Shown here: piece after piece, positions 1 to 5,228 of the stretch | Position numbering within the stretch: the first letter of the stretch is position 1 | How the letters are laid out: each line of letters starts with the position of its first letter | Origin: an uncultured Clostridia bacterium | GTDB lineage: Bacteria; Bacillota_A; Clostridia; TANB77; CAG-508 | DNA: 8,868 nucleotides | Assembly: GCA_947628465.1 (NCBI GenBank) | Contig: CANQZZ010000054.1 | Span: forward strand, 1 to 8,868 | Direction of reading: 5' to 3' | Program-made: the position numbers and the translations under genes | Notes under the pieces: model-generated | Databases searched by the model: none | Seen by the model: the letters and a program-made list of their open reading frames with translations, nothing else | Told to the model about the DNA's origin: nothing

Positions 1-159
1 GAATATACACTTTCAAATACTGCTATGATATTTAATATAGAAAATATGGATAAAATAGATAAACAATTATTAGTATTTAATATGACAATGTACAACGAAA
101 GTGAAACTATTACATTACAGTTAGATAACGGACAAAGGATTGAATTAGTAAAAAAATAA
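1..159 (+). CDS. C-terminal fragment of an unidentified protein (cut by window edge)
   Basis: Frame 1 is open from the first base to a TAA at 157-159, giving 52 residues that end in LQLDNGQRIELVKK. The codon choice matches the neighbouring genes and a good terminator follows 19 nt after the stop, so this is very likely a real gene end. The piece has the alternating hydrophobic/polar pattern of beta-strands (LLVFNMTMYNESETITLQL). That would suit the last strands of an extracytoplasmic sandwich domain, as found at the end of anti-sigma-type membrane proteins such as the one at 3976-5139, but similarity to that protein is not demonstrable from so short a piece. Function unknown. Confidence 0.7.
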   Translation, partial: EYTLSNTAMIFNIENMDKIDKQLLVFNMTMYNESETITLQLDNGQRIELVKK

Positions 160-178
160 TATTTATATTAAATTTAGT

Positions 179-213
179 AAAGTCAGATTTTCTTTTAATC
201 TGGCTTTATTTTA
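179..213 (+). terminator. Rho-independent terminator of the upstream gene
   Basis: The left arm 179-189 (AAAGTCAGATT) pairs with 197-207 (AATCTGGCTTT) with one G-U pair. The loop is the 7 nt at 190-196. A T-rich tail starts inside the right arm and runs to about 213. It sits directly after the stop at 159 and separates that gene from the sigma operon. Confidence 0.85.
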
Positions 214-230
214 TATGATATAGTAAAATA

Positions 231-276
231 ATTTATGAATATTTAGTTAAAAATATTAACAGATAAATTCATAAAT
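231..276. repeat. Nested AT-rich inverted repeat upstream of the sigma promoter
   Basis: ATTTATGAAT (231-240) and ATTCATAAAT (267-276) are perfect 10-nt inverted arms. Between them lies a second inverted pair, GTTAA (246-250) and TTAAC (256-260). The block ends 22 nt before the ECF -35 box. In DNA this AT-rich, 10-nt pairs arise easily by chance, so a role as an operator is only a possibility. The rest of the 160-349 gap holds the terminator, the ECF promoter and the ribosome binding site. Confidence 0.3.
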
Positions 277-298
277 AATTAAAAAATTTTATAAATCT

Positions 299-324
299 TG
301 TAACGAAATTCAATTTGAGTCGTC
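299..324 (+). promoter_or_regulatory. ECF-type promoter (TGTAAC-N16-CGTC) of the first sigma operon
   Basis: TGTAAC at 299-304 and CGTC at 321-324 are separated by exactly 16 nt. Known ECF promoters of the Bacillus SigW/SigX/SigM type read TGAAAC or TGTAAC, about 16 nt, then CGTC/CGTA/CGAC. The transcript would start near 330 and the leader would be only about 20 nt, with the ribosome binding site AAAGGAGG at 333-340. An ECF promoter directly before an ECF sigma gene is the usual autoregulation design, so this promoter is probably read by the sigma factor it precedes or by a related one elsewhere in the genome. Confidence 0.8.
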
Positions 325-349
325 ATATAATCAAAGGAGGATAAAAGTT

Positions 350-827
350 ATGCAGGATATGGAAGAAATATATGAGCAATATTTTGAAACAGTAAATAAA
401 TACTTATTCTGTTTAACTCGAAATAATGATATTTCTGAAGAATTGACTCAAGAAACTTTTTATAAAGCTGTTAAGAAAATTAATACATATAAAGGTGAAT
501 GTAAGATATCAGTATGGTTATGTCAGATTGCTAAAAATTTATGGTATGACTACTGCAAGAAAAATAAAAAGTTTGTAAATCTTGATGGACAACTGTTAGA
601 AATTCGGATCAGATAATAATACAGAAGAACAAACAATTTTAAATGATGAAAAAATGTCTTTATATAGAGCAATGCAAAAATTAGATGAGAAAACAAGAGA
701 AGTAATTTATTTAAGAATAACAGGAGAACTGAGTTTTAAAGAAATAGGAATTATTTTGAATCAAACAGAGAACTGGGCTAGAGTAACATTTTATCGAGGA
801 AAGAATCAATTAAAGGAGGTTGATTGA
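350..827 (+). pseudogene. ECF RNA polymerase sigma factor, frameshifted between regions 2 and 4
   Basis: This is an ECF (sigma-70 family) sigma factor gene of about 158 codons that is open in two frames. From ATG 350 the first frame gives 88 residues to TAA 614-616. It contains sigma region 2: the EELTQETFYKAVKKI stretch, then YKGECKISVWLCQIAKNLWYDY, which binds core polymerase and the -10 DNA. The +1 frame then gives SDNNTEEQ, followed by region 4 (MQKLDEKTREVIYLRITGEL, a SFKEIGIIL helix and a RVTFYRGKNQLKE recognition helix) to TGA 825-827. The shift must lie between 597, where a stop closes the downstream frame, and 616. Deleting one A of 600-602 would restore one reading frame. The site falls in the unconserved linker. 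The region-4 part alone could start at ATG 654, but that codon has no clear ribosome binding site. The gene could be a recent pseudogene, a sequencing error, a split sigma factor or, least likely, a programmed +1 shift. The anti-sigma gene starts 1 nt after the stop. Confidence 0.88.
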
Positions 828-828
828 T

Positions 829-1485
829 ATGAAAGAAAAAAGAGATTGTAAAATTATTCAAGATTTATTACCAAATTACATTGAAAAACTAACAAATGAA
901 GAAACCAATAATTATATTGAAGAGCATTTAAAGGATTGTAGAGAATGTAGAAAAATTTTAAAAGATATGCAAAGAGAATTAAAGATTAATGATTTAAAAC
1001 GAGATGACCGAAAGGTTAAATATATAAAGAAATATAATAAAAAACTACTAATATTAAAATTGACAATATGTATTATATTAGCAATATCTTTAGGAGTAAT
1101 GACATATGGACATTTATATTATAGAAATGCATTTTTTAGATTGACAAATAAACTTTCTGAAGAGGTTTCAGAACAAAAATATCCAGATGTATTTTATGCT
1201 ACTATAACAGAAATATCTGATTCAGAAATTTATGGTGTAAAGGAAGTAACAGTAAAAGGTTTAAATATAAATGATAAAAATCATAGAGGAGAATATTATT
1301 TTAGCGTATATTTGGATAATATAGAGGATGTTTTAAAAATAAAATGGAATGAAACTGATATTAATTTTGAACAAATAAAAGTTGGTCAAACTGTAGCAAT
1401 ATATAATTATGGAGACATCTTAGAACCGGAACATAGTAATTTAAGTGGAGTAAGAAAAATAATAGTATTAGATGAGAAAATATAG
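829..1485 (+). CDS. Zinc-finger anti-sigma factor, single-pass membrane protein
   Basis: The 218-residue protein most likely binds and holds the ECF sigma factor encoded just before it. Residues 1-50 form a ZAS-type anti-sigma domain. Cys7 and the motif His33-x3-Cys37-x2-Cys40 (HLKDCREC) are the expected zinc ligands, and LPNYIEKLTNEE is typical of the helix before the motif. A basic linker is followed by one membrane segment at about 73-94 (LLILKLTICIILAISLGVMTY). Residues 95-218 should lie outside the cell. Their beta-rich pattern, ending IKVGQTVAIYNYGDILE...VRKIIVLDEKI, resembles DUF3221-type OB-like domains (recalled, not searched). ATG 829 is chosen because AAGGAGG at 813-819 lies 9 nt upstream, inside the sigma gene; an in-frame TTG at 820 overlaps that site. 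The gene starts 1 nt after the sigma stop, so the two are translationally coupled. It is intact although its sigma partner is frameshifted. Confidence 0.85.
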   Translation: MKEKRDCKIIQDLLPNYIEKLTNEETNNYIEEHLKDCRECRKILKDMQRELKINDLKRDDRKVKYIKKYNKKLLILKLTICIILAISLGVMTYGHLYYRNAFFRLTNKLSEEVSEQKYPDVFYATITEISDSEIYGVKEVTVKGLNINDKNHRGEYYFSVYLDNIEDVLKIKWNETDINFEQIKVGQTVAIYNYGDILEPEHSNLSGVRKIIVLDEKI

Positions 1486-1494
1486 GTAAAAAAT

Positions 1495-1530
1495 AGGACA
1501 GATAATAAATTGAAAATTATCTGTCCTTTA
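1495..1530 (+). terminator. Terminator after the anti-sigma gene
   Basis: AGGACAGATAAT (1495-1506) pairs perfectly over 12 bp with ATTATCTGTCCT (1516-1527) around a 9-nt loop. The T-tail is short (TTTA then TGG), so termination may be partial. A -35-like TTGAAA (1510-1515) lies in the loop and a TATGAT (1534-1539) lies 18 nt further on. This box pair is conserved in the second copy, so a promoter overlapping the hairpin is possible. Confidence 0.7.
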
Positions 1531-1590
1531 TGGTATGATTCGAACAATAATTTTTTAATATCAAATAATATGTAAAATATAAGAAATATA

Positions 1591-1619
1591 TTTACAAAAA
1601 TTGTAAATTATGATAGTAT
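1591..1619 (+). promoter_or_regulatory. Putative sigma-A promoter of the antirepressor-like gene
   Basis: TTTACA (1591-1596) and TAGTAT (1614-1619) are spaced by 17 nt. The same boxes with the same spacing occur in the second repeat copy (TTTATA-N17-TAATAT). The -35 box lies within the perfect inverted repeat 1590-1597/1601-1608 (ATTTACAA/TTGTAAAT), which could be an operator. The -10 box is a weak match. From here to the gene start at about 1693-1711, the leader holds only a short TGGC/GCCA pair (near 1651-1663). Confidence 0.45.
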
Positions 1620-1692
1620 AAAATAAATTAAAATCTATTAAATTTAATTCATGGCAATTCGCCACAAAATTCAACAAAGATTAAAATAAAAA

Positions 1693-2571
1693 GTGAAAGG
1701 ATTGATATATATAGAAATAAAAAAAGTAGAAGAAGGTATAATACCAATTTATGAAAGTGATAGCAAAGAAAAGCTAATTAATGCAAGAGAGATGTTTTAT
1801 GTTTTAAGAGGAGAAGATACAAAAACAAAATATAATGATTGGATAAAAGAAAGAATTACAAAGTACAAATTTGAGAAAAATATTGATTTTATAAGTTTTT
1901 CGTTAAAAAACGAAAAACCTATAGGAGGAAGACCAACAAAGGAATATTATTTAACTATAGATACAGCAAAAGAAATTTGCATGATAGAAAATAATGATAA
2001 TGGTAGAAGAATAAGAAAATATTTCATTGAAGTCGAAAAAAGATATAAGCATATAGTAAATAAAAGTAATAATTCAAATCAATTGATTGATATAATGCAA
2101 AACGCAATAAATTATATGAAAGAAAATAATATAAGAGTAGATAATTTAGAATTAGGATTAGAAGAAGTGAAAAATGAAATAGAAAGCATAAAATCAAAAA
2201 TAGATATAAAAATACAAAATAATTATTGTTTGGCATCAGATATAGCAGAGCAGTTAGGTCTATATTCAGAAAATAAAATACCTCATTCGAATATAATTGG
2301 CGCAATAGCAAGACAATTAGGATATAAAGTTGGATATAAGCATTATTATGAAGATGAAAAAATAGCAATAGTAAAAGATATAAGTAAAAATGAATATTGG
2401 CAAGTGTATTATAAACCTGAAGCAGTAAAAGAAATAGAAAAATGGTTTAATGAAAACAAAAAAGAAATATATTATGAGATACAATATATAAAAAACAGTA
2501 AAAAAGGAAAAATAGGTGAGATAAAAGAGAAAGGCTATAGGATAGAAAATATATCGTATAAAGTAGAATAA
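1693..2571 (+). CDS. Orphan AntA/AntB antirepressor-domain protein
   Basis: The protein is about 287-292 residues. Residues about 27-117, numbered from GTG 1693, match the phage AntA/AntB antirepressor N-terminal domain: KLINAREMFYVL, then NDWIKERITKYKF, a GGRPTKEYYLTIDTAKEICMIE core and GRRIRKYFIEVEKRYK. Such domains interfere with phage repressors. A polar helical stretch with coiled-coil character follows (about 125-170). Next comes a C-terminal part with a helix-turn-helix-like segment (LASDIAEQLGLYSENKIPHS) and the EYWQVYYKPEAVKEIEKWF stretch, probably a second DNA-binding or effector module. The start is uncertain: GTG 1693 has no ribosome binding site, whereas GAAAGGA at 1695-1701 is ideally placed for codon 1711, which is ATA and not ATG. 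No other phage gene is near. The gene sits alone between two copies of one intergenic repeat and has no terminator of its own apart from the one in the second copy. Target unknown. Confidence 0.85.
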   Translation: MKGLIYIEIKKVEEGIIPIYESDSKEKLINAREMFYVLRGEDTKTKYNDWIKERITKYKFEKNIDFISFSLKNEKPIGGRPTKEYYLTIDTAKEICMIENNDNGRRIRKYFIEVEKRYKHIVNKSNNSNQLIDIMQNAINYMKENNIRVDNLELGLEEVKNEIESIKSKIDIKIQNNYCLASDIAEQLGLYSENKIPHSNIIGAIARQLGYKVGYKHYYEDEKIAIVKDISKNEYWQVYYKPEAVKEIEKWFNENKKEIYYEIQYIKNSKKGKIGEIKEKGYRIENISYKVE

Positions 2572-2607
2572 TGTGTAAATGTAATGGGGATGTAAATTAT
2601 AATAGTT

Positions 2608-2643
2608 AGGACAGATAATTAGTTGAAAATTATCTGCCCTTTA
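2608..2643 (+). terminator. Terminator after the antirepressor-like gene
   Basis: AGGACAGATAATT (2608-2620) pairs with AATTATCTGCCCT (2628-2640) over 13 positions with one A-C mismatch (2611/2637) and a 7-nt loop. The T-tail is short, as in copy 1. It lies 36 nt after the stop at 2571. Confidence 0.65.
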
Positions 2644-2689
2644 TGGTATGATTCGAACAATAATTTAATACATAAATATAAGAAATATA

Positions 2690-2718
2690 TTTATAAAAAT
2701 TGTAAATTATGATAATAT
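2690..2718 (+). promoter_or_regulatory. Putative sigma-A promoter of the flavin-reductase-like gene
   Basis: TTTATA (2690-2695) and TAATAT (2713-2718) are 17 nt apart, the counterpart of the boxes in repeat copy 1. TATAAT at 2716-2721 is an alternative -10 with a 20-nt gap. The ribosome binding site AAAGGAGG is at 2736-2743, 8 nt before the ATG. Confidence 0.5.
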
Positions 2719-2751
2719 AATATAAATAAAAAATTAAAGGAGGATTTTTTA

Positions 2752-3318
2752 ATGAGAAAAGATATAAAAACTACAGAAGCAATATTTCCAATGCCAGTAT
2801 TAATGGTTGCAACATACAATGAAGATGGAAGTGTTGATGTAATGAATGCAGCATGGGGAACTATGCTATCAAGAAATCAAGTTATATTAAATTTAACAGA
2901 AACACATAAAACCGTAAAAAATATCAAAGAAAGAAATGCATTTACAGTAAGTATCGCAGATAGCAGACATGTTGTAGAAGCAGATTATTTTGGTATTGCA
3001 TCAGGAAATAATACACCAAATAAATTTGAAAATAGTGGATTGTCAGTAACGAAATCACAAAAAGTAGATGCACCAATTATTAATGAATTTCCAATTTGTT
3101 TAGAATGTGAATTTATAGAATATCAAAATGATGAGTATGGAGCAGGAGTTATTGGAAAAGTAGTTAATGTTACTGCAGATGAAAGTGTAATGGATGGAGA
3201 TAAAGTAGATGTTTCAAAAGTAGATGCAATAGCTTTTGATCCATATACACATGGATATTATAAAGTTACAGAAAGAGTAGGAGAAGCATTTAAAGACGGA
3301 ATGCAAATTAAAAAATAA
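2752..3318 (+). CDS. Flavin reductase-like (FMN-binding split barrel) protein
   Basis: The 188-residue protein belongs to the flavin reductase-like family, which binds FMN and usually acts as a cytoplasmic NAD(P)H:flavin or flavoprotein oxidoreductase. Visible hallmarks are the N-terminal strand PMPVLMVATYNEDGSVDVMN, followed by AAWGTMLSRNQVILNL, where FMN-contacting residues lie in this family. Further hallmarks are the segment TVKNIKERNAFTVSIAD, an ADYFGIASGNNTPNKFENSGL loop, CLECEFIEYQNDEYGAGVIGKVVNV and a C-terminal tail GYYKVTERVGEAFKDG. The length is normal and no signal peptide is seen. ATG 2752 has an ideal AAAGGAGG 8 nt upstream. It stands alone between terminators, preceded by repeat copy 2. 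The physiological substrate cannot be read from the sequence; reported homologues range from flavin reductases to rubredoxin- or ferredoxin-linked enzymes. Confidence 0.9.
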   Translation: MRKDIKTTEAIFPMPVLMVATYNEDGSVDVMNAAWGTMLSRNQVILNLTETHKTVKNIKERNAFTVSIADSRHVVEADYFGIASGNNTPNKFENSGLSVTKSQKVDAPIINEFPICLECEFIEYQNDEYGAGVIGKVVNVTADESVMDGDKVDVSKVDAIAFDPYTHGYYKVTERVGEAFKDGMQIKK

Positions 3319-3332
3319 TTAAATAAACAATC

Positions 3333-3377
3333 AAAGAGAAGTAAGAGGCAAGATGTTGCTAATTACTTCTTTTTTTT
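3333..3377 (+). terminator. Two-part hairpin terminator, copy A
   Basis: The outer arms are 3333-3344 (AAAGAGAAGTAA) and 3363-3374 (TTACTTCTTTTT). An inner stem GGCAA (3347-3351) / TTGCT (3356-3360) has a GATG loop, with 2-nt internal loops between the stems. The T-run continues to 3377. It ends the flavin-reductase-like gene. Bases 3336-3370 recur at 5861-5895 with only three differences, all outside the stems. Confidence 0.85.
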
Positions 3378-3385
3378 GCAAAATT

Positions 3386-3408
3386 TGAAACTTTTAAAGA
3401 AAAACGTT
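3386..3408 (+). promoter_or_regulatory. Possible ECF-like promoter of the second sigma module
   Basis: TGAAAC (3386-3391) fits an ECF -35 box and CGTT (3405-3408) fits a -10 core, but the gap is 13 nt, not the usual 16. TTGAAA (3385-3390) to TTATAA (3413-3418) is also poorly spaced for sigma-A. The same TGAAACTTTT string lies upstream of the gene at 5229. The element is tentative, but this gap must hold the promoter because a terminator precedes it. Confidence 0.3.
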
Positions 3409-3434
3409 ACACTTATAAGGTGAAAGGTGGAAAA

Positions 3435-3971
3435 ATGAGTACTCTAATTAAACTAAATAATTTTGATGATATTTATGATAACACATATAACTGCGTATTA
3501 AAATTTATAATATGCAAATGCCAAAACCTAGATGATGTCAATGAAATTCTGCAAGATAGCTATGTAGAATTGTATCAAACAATAGAAAGAAAGCATTATA
3601 TAAAACTAAAAGATGAAAAAGCATATATGATAGGAATTGCAAAAAACATTTTAAAAAAATATTATAGAAATCAATATAATCAAAAAGCAAATATTATATG
3701 TTTTTCTAAAGATGAAGAATCAAATGAAGTACAAATACCTTCAAATGTTGATTTAGAAGCGGATGTCATAAATCAAGAAAATGTAGAAAGAATATGGAAT
3801 TATTTAAACAACAAAAATGTGTTAATAGCAAAAATTTTCTATTTATACTATGCTTTAGGATTAAAAATATCAGAAATTTCAAAAGAACTAGAAATAAATG
3901 AATCCACCATAAAGACATATATTTACAGGACATTAAAAGAATTAAAAGTAAATTTTGGAAAGGAGCAATAA
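3435..3971 (+). CDS. ECF-type RNA polymerase sigma factor (intact)
   Basis: The 178-residue cytoplasmic sigma-70 family protein should direct RNA polymerase to a small set of ECF promoters. Region 2 lies at about 10-80: DDIYDNTYNCVLKFIICKCQ, DDVNEILQDSYVELY, then AYMIGIAKNILKKYYRNQ, the -10-binding helix. A variable acidic linker runs from about 90 to 120. Region 4 lies at about 125-175: AKIFYLYYALGLKISEISKEL, then a helix-turn-helix INESTIKTYIYRTLKELK. ATG 3435 is preferred, with AAAGGTGG at 3423-3430; an in-frame GTG at 3420 has no usable ribosome binding site. The next gene starts 4 nt after the stop and its ribosome binding site lies inside this gene, so the two form a coupled sigma / anti-sigma pair. 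It is only distantly similar to the frameshifted sigma at 350-827. Confidence 0.88.
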   Translation: MSTLIKLNNFDDIYDNTYNCVLKFIICKCQNLDDVNEILQDSYVELYQTIERKHYIKLKDEKAYMIGIAKNILKKYYRNQYNQKANIICFSKDEESNEVQIPSNVDLEADVINQENVERIWNYLNNKNVLIAKIFYLYYALGLKISEISKELEINESTIKTYIYRTLKELKVNFGKEQ

Positions 3972-3975
3972 AACT

Positions 3976-5139
3976 ATGAAAAATAACATATATGAAAACT
4001 TTTCAAAAGAGAAATTTAATAAAGAGAATAATTACCAAAGAATTTTAAACAAAGCAAAGGAGGAGAGAAATATGAAAAAAATTAAGGTAGCAAATGTAGT
4101 AGCAATTTTAGCTACGATAGTTATAGTAGCATGTATTTCACCAACAATATATGCAAAAATCAAATGGAATATTGAATTTAAAGAATATCAAAATAGAGAA
4201 TACGAAATAGGTAATGGAGCAGTTAAAGATGCAATGGAATCTGGTTATTATGAAAATATACAAATGGACTATGTTACACAGGATAATGTAAGTGTAAAAG
4301 TTGATTCACTAATCGTAACAGATGACTATTTCGAATCACAAATAAATTTTAAATTTTCGGATGAAGTACAAGTAGATTCTCAAAATTTTAATTATAGTTT
4401 TGCTGTGTATGATGATGAAAATAATATATATACTATTTGTCCAAGAATGCATTTAAAATCAAATGAAGAATATGATAGAGTTACTCCTTTTATTTATGAA
4501 GAATTAGGAGTAAAATATGACAAACACAATGTTTATGCAATACAACTTTGTGATCATACAAGAAATGAAAAAATAAGTGCAAAGCTAGAGAACAGAAATA
4601 TAATATCAAAAATAAAAATGGAGTCAAGTAAAGGATTTCCAAGAAGTAAAAAGTTATATATAAGAATTTTCGATTTAGGATATTATGTAAGAGAAAATGC
4701 AAATACAGAATCAGAACAAATAGAAGAATTTACTATATCAGATGCTGAGTGGATTTTCGAAATTAATGTGCCAGAAAAATTTTATGAGAGAGAAACAACT
4801 GAATTAAAATTAAAAGATGAAATACCAGGGGTAGAGATAGAAAAAATAGCAGTTACTGAAATTGGACTTGTGTTAAAAGCTAAAATTGATAATTTCATTG
4901 ATATAATAGAATTTGGCGAAAGTGGTGATTTAGACGAATGGGAAAAATTAAAAAATGAAACAATTAATATAACAGATGGAGAAGGAAATATATATTATGA
5001 AAGAGATTTAAGCACATTACAAGAAGATAATTGGTTTAAGTTTAAATATGATATTAATAAAAATATGCTAAATAAAAAACTATTCCTTAATGTTAAAATA
5101 AATGGTATCCAATATACAAGTGAGTTAATAAAAAAATAA
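3976..5139 (+). CDS. Membrane-anchored putative anti-sigma factor with large external domain
   Basis: The 387-residue protein is encoded right after the ECF sigma gene. Residues 1-36 are polar and charged (KNNIYENFSKEKFNKENNYQ, then RILNKAKEERNMKK) and probably contact the sigma factor. One membrane segment follows at about 37-59 (VANVVAILATIVIVACISPT). The remaining residues, about 330, should be outside and look like beta-sandwich domains. This layout is that of clostridial sigma-linked DUF4179-like proteins (recalled, not searched). No zinc-binding HxxxCxxC motif is present, unlike the anti-sigma at 829-1485. ATG 3976 has AAAGGAG at 3959-3965. There is a second strong site: AAAGGAGG at 4056-4063 lies 8 nt before the in-frame ATG 4072 (Met33). 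A shorter form starting there would lack the cytoplasmic part but keep the membrane and external parts. The anti-sigma role is inferred from position and topology. Confidence 0.75.
   Translation: MKNNIYENFSKEKFNKENNYQRILNKAKEERNMKKIKVANVVAILATIVIVACISPTIYAKIKWNIEFKEYQNREYEIGNGAVKDAMESGYYENIQMDYVTQDNVSVKVDSLIVTDDYFESQINFKFSDEVQVDSQNFNYSFAVYDDENNIYTICPRMHLKSNEEYDRVTPFIYEELGVKYDKHNVYAIQLCDHTRNEKISAKLENRNIISKIKMESSKGFPRSKKLYIRIFDLGYYVRENANTESEQIEEFTISDAEWIFEINVPEKFYERETTELKLKDEIPGVEIEKIAVTEIGLVLKAKIDNFIDIIEFGESGDLDEWEKLKNETINITDGEGNIYYERDLSTLQEDNWFKFKYDINKNMLNKKLFLNVKINGIQYTSELIKK
4056..4074 (+). promoter_or_regulatory. Strong internal ribosome binding site and in-frame ATG
   Basis: AAAGGAGG (4056-4063), an 8-nt gap and ATG 4072 lie inside the putative anti-sigma gene, in frame, at codon 33. 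The match to the anti-SD sequence is better than that of the gene's own start (AAAGGAG, 10-nt gap). The bases also encode KAKEER, so coding constraint may explain them. Confidence 0.45.
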
Positions 5140-5149
5140 TAAAATTATA

Positions 5150-5206
5150 TGCTATAATATAAATATCAAAAATGAAACTTTTTTGCACAGTAAATTGTAT
5201 TATAAT
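5150..5206 (+). promoter_or_regulatory. Possible sigma-A -10 elements before the gene at 5229
   Basis: The 89-nt gap after the stop at 5139 shows no terminator hairpin but holds two TATAAT boxes. One, at 5153-5158, is preceded by TGC (extended -10, TGCTATAAT). The other is at 5201-5206, with TTGCAC (5183-5188) only 12 nt upstream. TGAAACTTTTTT at 5173-5184 repeats the start of the string found before the second sigma gene. The downstream gene could be read from the operon, from its own promoter, or both. Confidence 0.35.
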
Positions 5207-5228
5207 AAAAGGGTAAAAAGGTGATATT

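Larger units (their letters stand above)
1494..1628 (+). repeat. Direct repeat copy 1: terminator-promoter intergenic block
   Basis: This block begins TAGGACAGATAAT and is repeated at 2607-2731. Shared stretches include ATTATCTG(T/C)CCTTTATGG, TATGATTCGAACAATAATTT, ATATAAGAAATATATTTA and AAAATTGTAAATTATGATA. The main differences are a few short indels around 1551-1580. It carries the terminator of the anti-sigma operon, two promoter-like box pairs, and the palindrome ATTTACAA-AAA-TTGTAAAT (1590-1608). The two copies bracket the antirepressor-like gene. Confidence 0.85.
2607..2731 (+). repeat. Direct repeat copy 2: terminator-promoter intergenic block
   Basis: This is the second copy of the block at 1494-1628, here placed between the antirepressor-like gene and the flavin-reductase-like gene. 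It keeps the hairpin, TTGAAA-N18-TATGAT (2623-2652), TTCGAACAATAATTTAATA and the region around ATTTATAA-AAA-TTGTAAAT, in which the palindrome has one mismatch. It is about 10 bp shorter than copy 1, through deletions near 2667-2676. Recombination between the copies would remove the antirepressor-like gene and leave a single clean intergenic region. Confidence 0.85.

Noticed and set aside
2024..2368. Open frame on the - strand, 114 codons
   Set aside because: It lies wholly inside the antirepressor-like gene, encodes a low-complexity Leu/Tyr/Phe-rich product typical of the reverse complement of A-rich codons, and has no ribosome binding site.
1494..2731. Whole segment as an insertion sequence or prophage remnant
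   Set aside because: There is no transposase, integrase, terminal inverted repeat, target-site duplication or second phage gene. The flanking copies are host-like terminator/promoter sequence, so only a cassette-like duplication is supported.
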